A stretch of DNA of 44,161 bases from positions 1 through 44,161 of the forward strand of contig JAFDXD010000094.1 in the NCBI GenBank assembly GCA_018268135.1, given 5' to 3'. The notes beneath the pieces are model-generated. The model was not told where the DNA came from. It did no database searches and saw only the letters and a list, made by a program, of their open reading frames with translations. Both the position numbers and the translations under genes were made by a program. Source of the DNA: Bacteroidota bacterium. GTDB lineage: Bacteria; Bacteroidota; Bacteroidia; Chitinophagales; Chitinophagaceae. This document shows, in pieces, positions 41,872-44,161 of the stretch (positions are counted from its first letter, which is position 1; each line of letters begins with the position of its first letter).

Positions 41872-42162
41872 TTGGTATGCAGGGCAGGTAAGGCAGCGTT
41901 AGCGTACCAACAACATAGCGTGGACTAAGCATTAAAAAATTATAACCTTACAAATCTGTATCGTTTTTTTATCCGTTGCTGCTGTTTCGCTACTTTTTCC
42001 ACCGATAAATAAATAGCATATATTCATCCTTGTTGAAAAACACACAACGATGGCGAGGGATGGTTAGGAAATTGATGCGAAGGCAAACATCAGCAAAAAG
42101 ACACAGATCCACTCTGCACAAAAGTTAAGTTACATATCTGCGCCAGTGGGAGTAAGTGGGAG
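41862..42162 (+). repeat. Structured dispersed repeat, copy B (hairpin plus core)
   Basis: Same order and orientation as copy A. Inner arms GTTGTTGGTATGC (41868-41880) and GCGTACCAACAAC (41902-41914) enclose a 21-base loop containing GGGCAGGTAA. Then come CATAGCGTGG, AATTATAACCTTA, the middle block, ACACACAACGATGGCGAGG and CATATCTGCGCC. By eye it is mostly identical to copy A, with scattered substitutions and small gaps. The outer CCACGC arm of copy A is not kept. Differences fall without a three-base pattern, so the repeat is unlikely to be coding. Confidence 0.85.
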
Positions 42163-42314
42163 CACACGAAACATTGCAGAAGCCATCAATCGGTAGAGGA
42201 TATCTCTGCCTCAACTACATACTCTTATTTATTAAACCCATTACATTTAATTTTTTACTGATAATTATCATTCTCTAAGCTACTACCCATCATCTTCAAA
42301 AGTTTTTTACTTTA
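42163..42314. other. Spacer between repeat copy B and the CoA-transferase gene
   Basis: No gene or structure was found here. The last part is AT-rich promoter sequence for the gene starting at 42339. Confidence 0.5.
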
Positions 42315-42322
42315 TAAATTTG
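42315..42322 (+). promoter_or_regulatory. -7 box of the CoA-hydrolase/transferase gene
   Basis: TAAATTTG is an exact TAnnTTTG match, 16 bases before the ATG at 42339. No -33 TTTG is apparent. The gene thus seems to have its own promoter despite the repeat upstream. Confidence 0.45.
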
Positions 42323-42338
42323 CCTAAACTTTCAAAGT

Positions 42339-43625
42339 ATGATAAGCAAAGCAAATTATGTATCAGCCGAAGAAGCAGTACAAATAGTACAATCAGGAAA
42401 TCGTGTATTTATTCATGGAGGCGCTGCTACTCCTGTGCATATTATACAAGCATTACAGCGCCGCCACAGTGAGCTAAGAGCAGTAGAACTGGTAAGTATA
42501 ACTACATTGGGTAAATTAAATTTCAATGACCCGGCCTATCGGGATAGTTTTTTTATAAACTCTTTATTTGTTTCTGAAAATACAAGGGCTGTTGCAAATA
42601 GTATAAATGGAGATTATGTACCCGTTTTTTTAAGCCAGATTCCACAGTTATTTAAACAGGGTTTTCTTCCTCTTGATGTTGCCATTATTCAGGTTTCTCC
42701 TCCGGATGTGCATGGGTACTGCACCTTGGGCACTTCGGTTGATATTGCCAGAGGGGCTGTTGATGCCGCACCTTATGTAATAGTACAGGTAAATTCTAAA
42801 ATGCCACGTACACATGGGGATGGCTTTATTCACATAAGTAAAATAGATGCAATGGTTGCCTTTGATCAGGATTTGCCGGAGGTAGATTACAGTTTGAAAA
42901 AAAATGAAAGTATTCAAATAATTGGTCAAAATGTGGCAAGCCTAATAGAAGATGGCGCTACCCTGCAATTGGGTATTGGCGCTATACCTGATCAGGTTTT
43001 AATAAATTTAACAGGGCACAAAAACCTTGGATTACATACAGAAATGATGTCTGACGGGGTGATACCTCTTATACTAAATGGAGTTATCAATAATAGTAAT
43101 AAAAAATTAAATCGGGGTAAAACAGTTACCGGTTTTATGGCAGGCACAAAAAAATTATATGATTTTGTAAATGATAATCCTTCAATAAGGGTAATGGATA
43201 TTGGCTATGTAAATGATACAAGCATCATAAGGCAAAACCCCGGTATGACAGCAATAAACAGTGCAATAGAAATAGACCTTACCGGGCAGGTATGTGCGGA
43301 TTCTATTGGAACTTACCAGTTTTCGGGCATTGGCGGGCAAATGGATTTTATAAGAGGTGCATCATTATCACCCAACGGTAAGCCTATTATTGCCTTGCCT
43401 TCTGTTACCTCTTCCGGGGCTTCACGAATAGTGCCTTTTTTAAAAGAAGGCGCCGGAGTAGTAACTACCAGGGGGCATATTCATTGGGTTGTTACGGAGT
43501 ATGGGATAGTGAACTTGTTTGGAAAAAATCTTAAACAAAGGTCTAAAGCCTTAATTAGTATTGCACATCCCGAGCATAGAGATTATTTGCAAGAAATTTT
43601 TCAAAAAAGATTTGGAGAAATTTAA
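42339..43625 (+). CDS. Acetyl-CoA hydrolase/CoA-transferase family protein
   Basis: The 428-residue protein has the two-domain layout of the acetyl-CoA hydrolase/4-hydroxybutyrate CoA-transferase family. The N-terminal domain (about 1-190) includes VFIHGGAATP and SPPDVHGYCTLG. The C-terminal domain has QLGIGAIPD and GLHTEMMSDG (231-240), where E235 is the likely glutamyl-CoA-forming residue, and later HWVVTEYGIVNLFGK. It exchanges CoA between short acyl groups in the cytoplasm, but the acyl pair (acetate, butyrate or other) cannot be told from sequence. It lies between repeat copies B and C. Confidence 0.93.
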   Translation: MISKANYVSAEEAVQIVQSGNRVFIHGGAATPVHIIQALQRRHSELRAVELVSITTLGKLNFNDPAYRDSFFINSLFVSENTRAVANSINGDYVPVFLSQIPQLFKQGFLPLDVAIIQVSPPDVHGYCTLGTSVDIARGAVDAAPYVIVQVNSKMPRTHGDGFIHISKIDAMVAFDQDLPEVDYSLKKNESIQIIGQNVASLIEDGATLQLGIGAIPDQVLINLTGHKNLGLHTEMMSDGVIPLILNGVINNSNKKLNRGKTVTGFMAGTKKLYDFVNDNPSIRVMDIGYVNDTSIIRQNPGMTAINSAIEIDLTGQVCADSIGTYQFSGIGGQMDFIRGASLSPNGKPIIALPSVTSSGASRIVPFLKEGAGVVTTRGHIHWVVTEYGIVNLFGKNLKQRSKALISIAHPEHRDYLQEIFQKRFGEI

Positions 43626-43689
43626 TGAATACAATCTCTGCCAAAAAAATAATTTAGTGTGCCAGGAGTCAGGGTGTAGTGGTTAAATT

Positions 43690-43820
43690 TTATTCTTCGT
43701 TTGTTAAACACACAACGATGGCGAGGATTGCCGAAAAGATTTATGCGAAGCCCAACATCAGCAAAAAGTCACAGATACGCTCTGCTCAAAAGTCAAGTTG
43801 CATATCTGCGCCATTGGGAA
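43690..43820 (+). repeat. Structured dispersed repeat, copy C (core only)
   Basis: It matches the core of copies A and B in the same orientation: ACACACAACGATGGCGAGG, ATGCGAAGCCCAACATCAGC, AAAAAGTCACAGATACGC and GCATATCTGCGCCATTGGG. The upstream inverted repeat and middle block are missing, so the family seems modular. It begins 64 bases after the CoA-transferase stop. Confidence 0.85.
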
Positions 43821-44127
43821 AAATATATTTAAATATATAATAAATATTTTAATTATCTTTTTATGCCTTGAAAAAGTATTTTCTATTACATCAACAGAAT
43901 TTTTGTAAAAGGTAATTACATTGATGGTTTACAGAATAAAGAATAACCAGACAGAATTAAAATGAAACCTAAAAATTATTGATTGCCCTCGCCATGTTTT
44001 ATTGCCCTCGAAACAAATACCAACACCAACATTTGATTTGCCCCATTTCAATTCCACCCATTTTCTATTACCTTAAAATCTTACCTGTTAGGTATGAAGA
44101 TGAAATACTTTTTTTACAAAAAATAAA
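43821..44127. other. Gene-free AT-rich stretch at the right end
   Basis: I see no supported gene in this roughly 300-base stretch. It contains long A/T runs and a twofold direct repeat ATTGCCCTCG (43982-43991 and 44001-44010). Confidence 0.5.
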
Positions 44128-44153
44128 AAAGCCTCACCAGGTAGTGAAGCTTT
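44128..44153 (-). terminator. Terminator for a minus-strand transcript entering from the right
   Basis: AAAGCCTCAC (44128-44137) pairs with GTGAAGCTTT (44144-44153) with one mismatch. On the minus strand TTTTTTATTT follows the stem. It implies a gene just outside the right edge, oriented leftwards. Confidence 0.75.
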
Positions 44154-44161
44154 GTGTGACC

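Noticed and set aside
43982-44010. Direct repeat ATTGCCCTCG (two copies) as a CRISPR or iteron start
   Set aside because: Only two 10-base copies, no regular spacing series and no associated genes.
40243-44161. Insertion sequence or phage remnant in the right-hand island
   Set aside because: No transposase, integrase or phage gene is visible. The only non-housekeeping gene is the DUF1016 nuclease.

Overview
This window looks like a chromosomal segment of a low-GC member of the Bacteroidota, most probably a Chitinophagaceae-type lineage. The evidence is a set of housekeeping proteins of Bacteroidota character (AccA, ClpC, long-form IspH, IspD, short-form RNase Z), a SprE/PorW-like TPR protein of the type IX secretion/gliding machinery, a bactofilin, many TTG/GTG starts, no Shine-Dalgarno pattern, and repeated matches to the Bacteroidota -7 promoter box TAnnTTTG. 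The species assignment is inference. No phage, insertion sequence or CRISPR array was seen.

Layout. 1-340: the tail of an upstream gene and tRNA-Asp. 341-7500 (+): accA, a Gfo/Idh/MocA oxidoreductase, a polyprenyl sugar-phosphate transferase, a large secreted M1-peptidase-like protein whose zinc site is destroyed, and a coupled GNAT/FemAB-like acyltransferase. 7524-11614 (-): ispD, isoaspartyl peptidase/asparaginase, an APC amino acid permease and an OmpH/Skp-like protein. 11860-11930: a strongly structured intergenic element resembling the Bacteroidota Flavo-1 RNA. 12022-18758: a GNAT acetyltransferase (+), a secreted fasciclin protein (-), then the operon sprE-like followed by PBP1A (-). 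18965-22422 (+): a truncated M23-type membrane anchor, bactofilin, a four-helix membrane protein overlapping a SprT-like metalloprotein, and an ECF sigma/anti-sigma pair. 22496-25595: tRNA-Leu(TAA), tRNA-Gly(GCC), a small membrane protein, a GT2 glycosyltransferase, an orphan histidine kinase and tRNA-Leu(GAG).

25664-40242: a DUF2130 coiled-coil protein, a 4'-phosphopantetheinyl transferase, dcd, a beta-lactamase-fold hydrolase, an L,D-transpeptidase-like protein, dapA, a CBM-esterase, rnz, a STAS protein, clpC, cmk, ispH and a GH13 lipoprotein. Cell-envelope functions dominate: PBP1A, the L,D-transpeptidase-like protein, the beta-lactamase-fold protein, DapA, bactofilin, the M23-like anchor, the glycosyltransferases and the T9SS component. 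IspD and IspH belong to the MEP isoprenoid pathway but lie far apart.

40243-44161 is the accessory-looking part. A DUF1016/YhcG-type PD-(D/E)XK nuclease gene sits between two copies of a roughly 300-bp structured noncoding repeat. Each full copy has a long inverted repeat followed by a conserved core, and a third, core-only copy lies beyond the neighbouring acetyl-CoA hydrolase/transferase gene. This nuclease-plus-repeat island is the best candidate here for an undescribed mobile or regulatory system. The next most notable items are the inactivated M1 peptidase and the structured RNA element.
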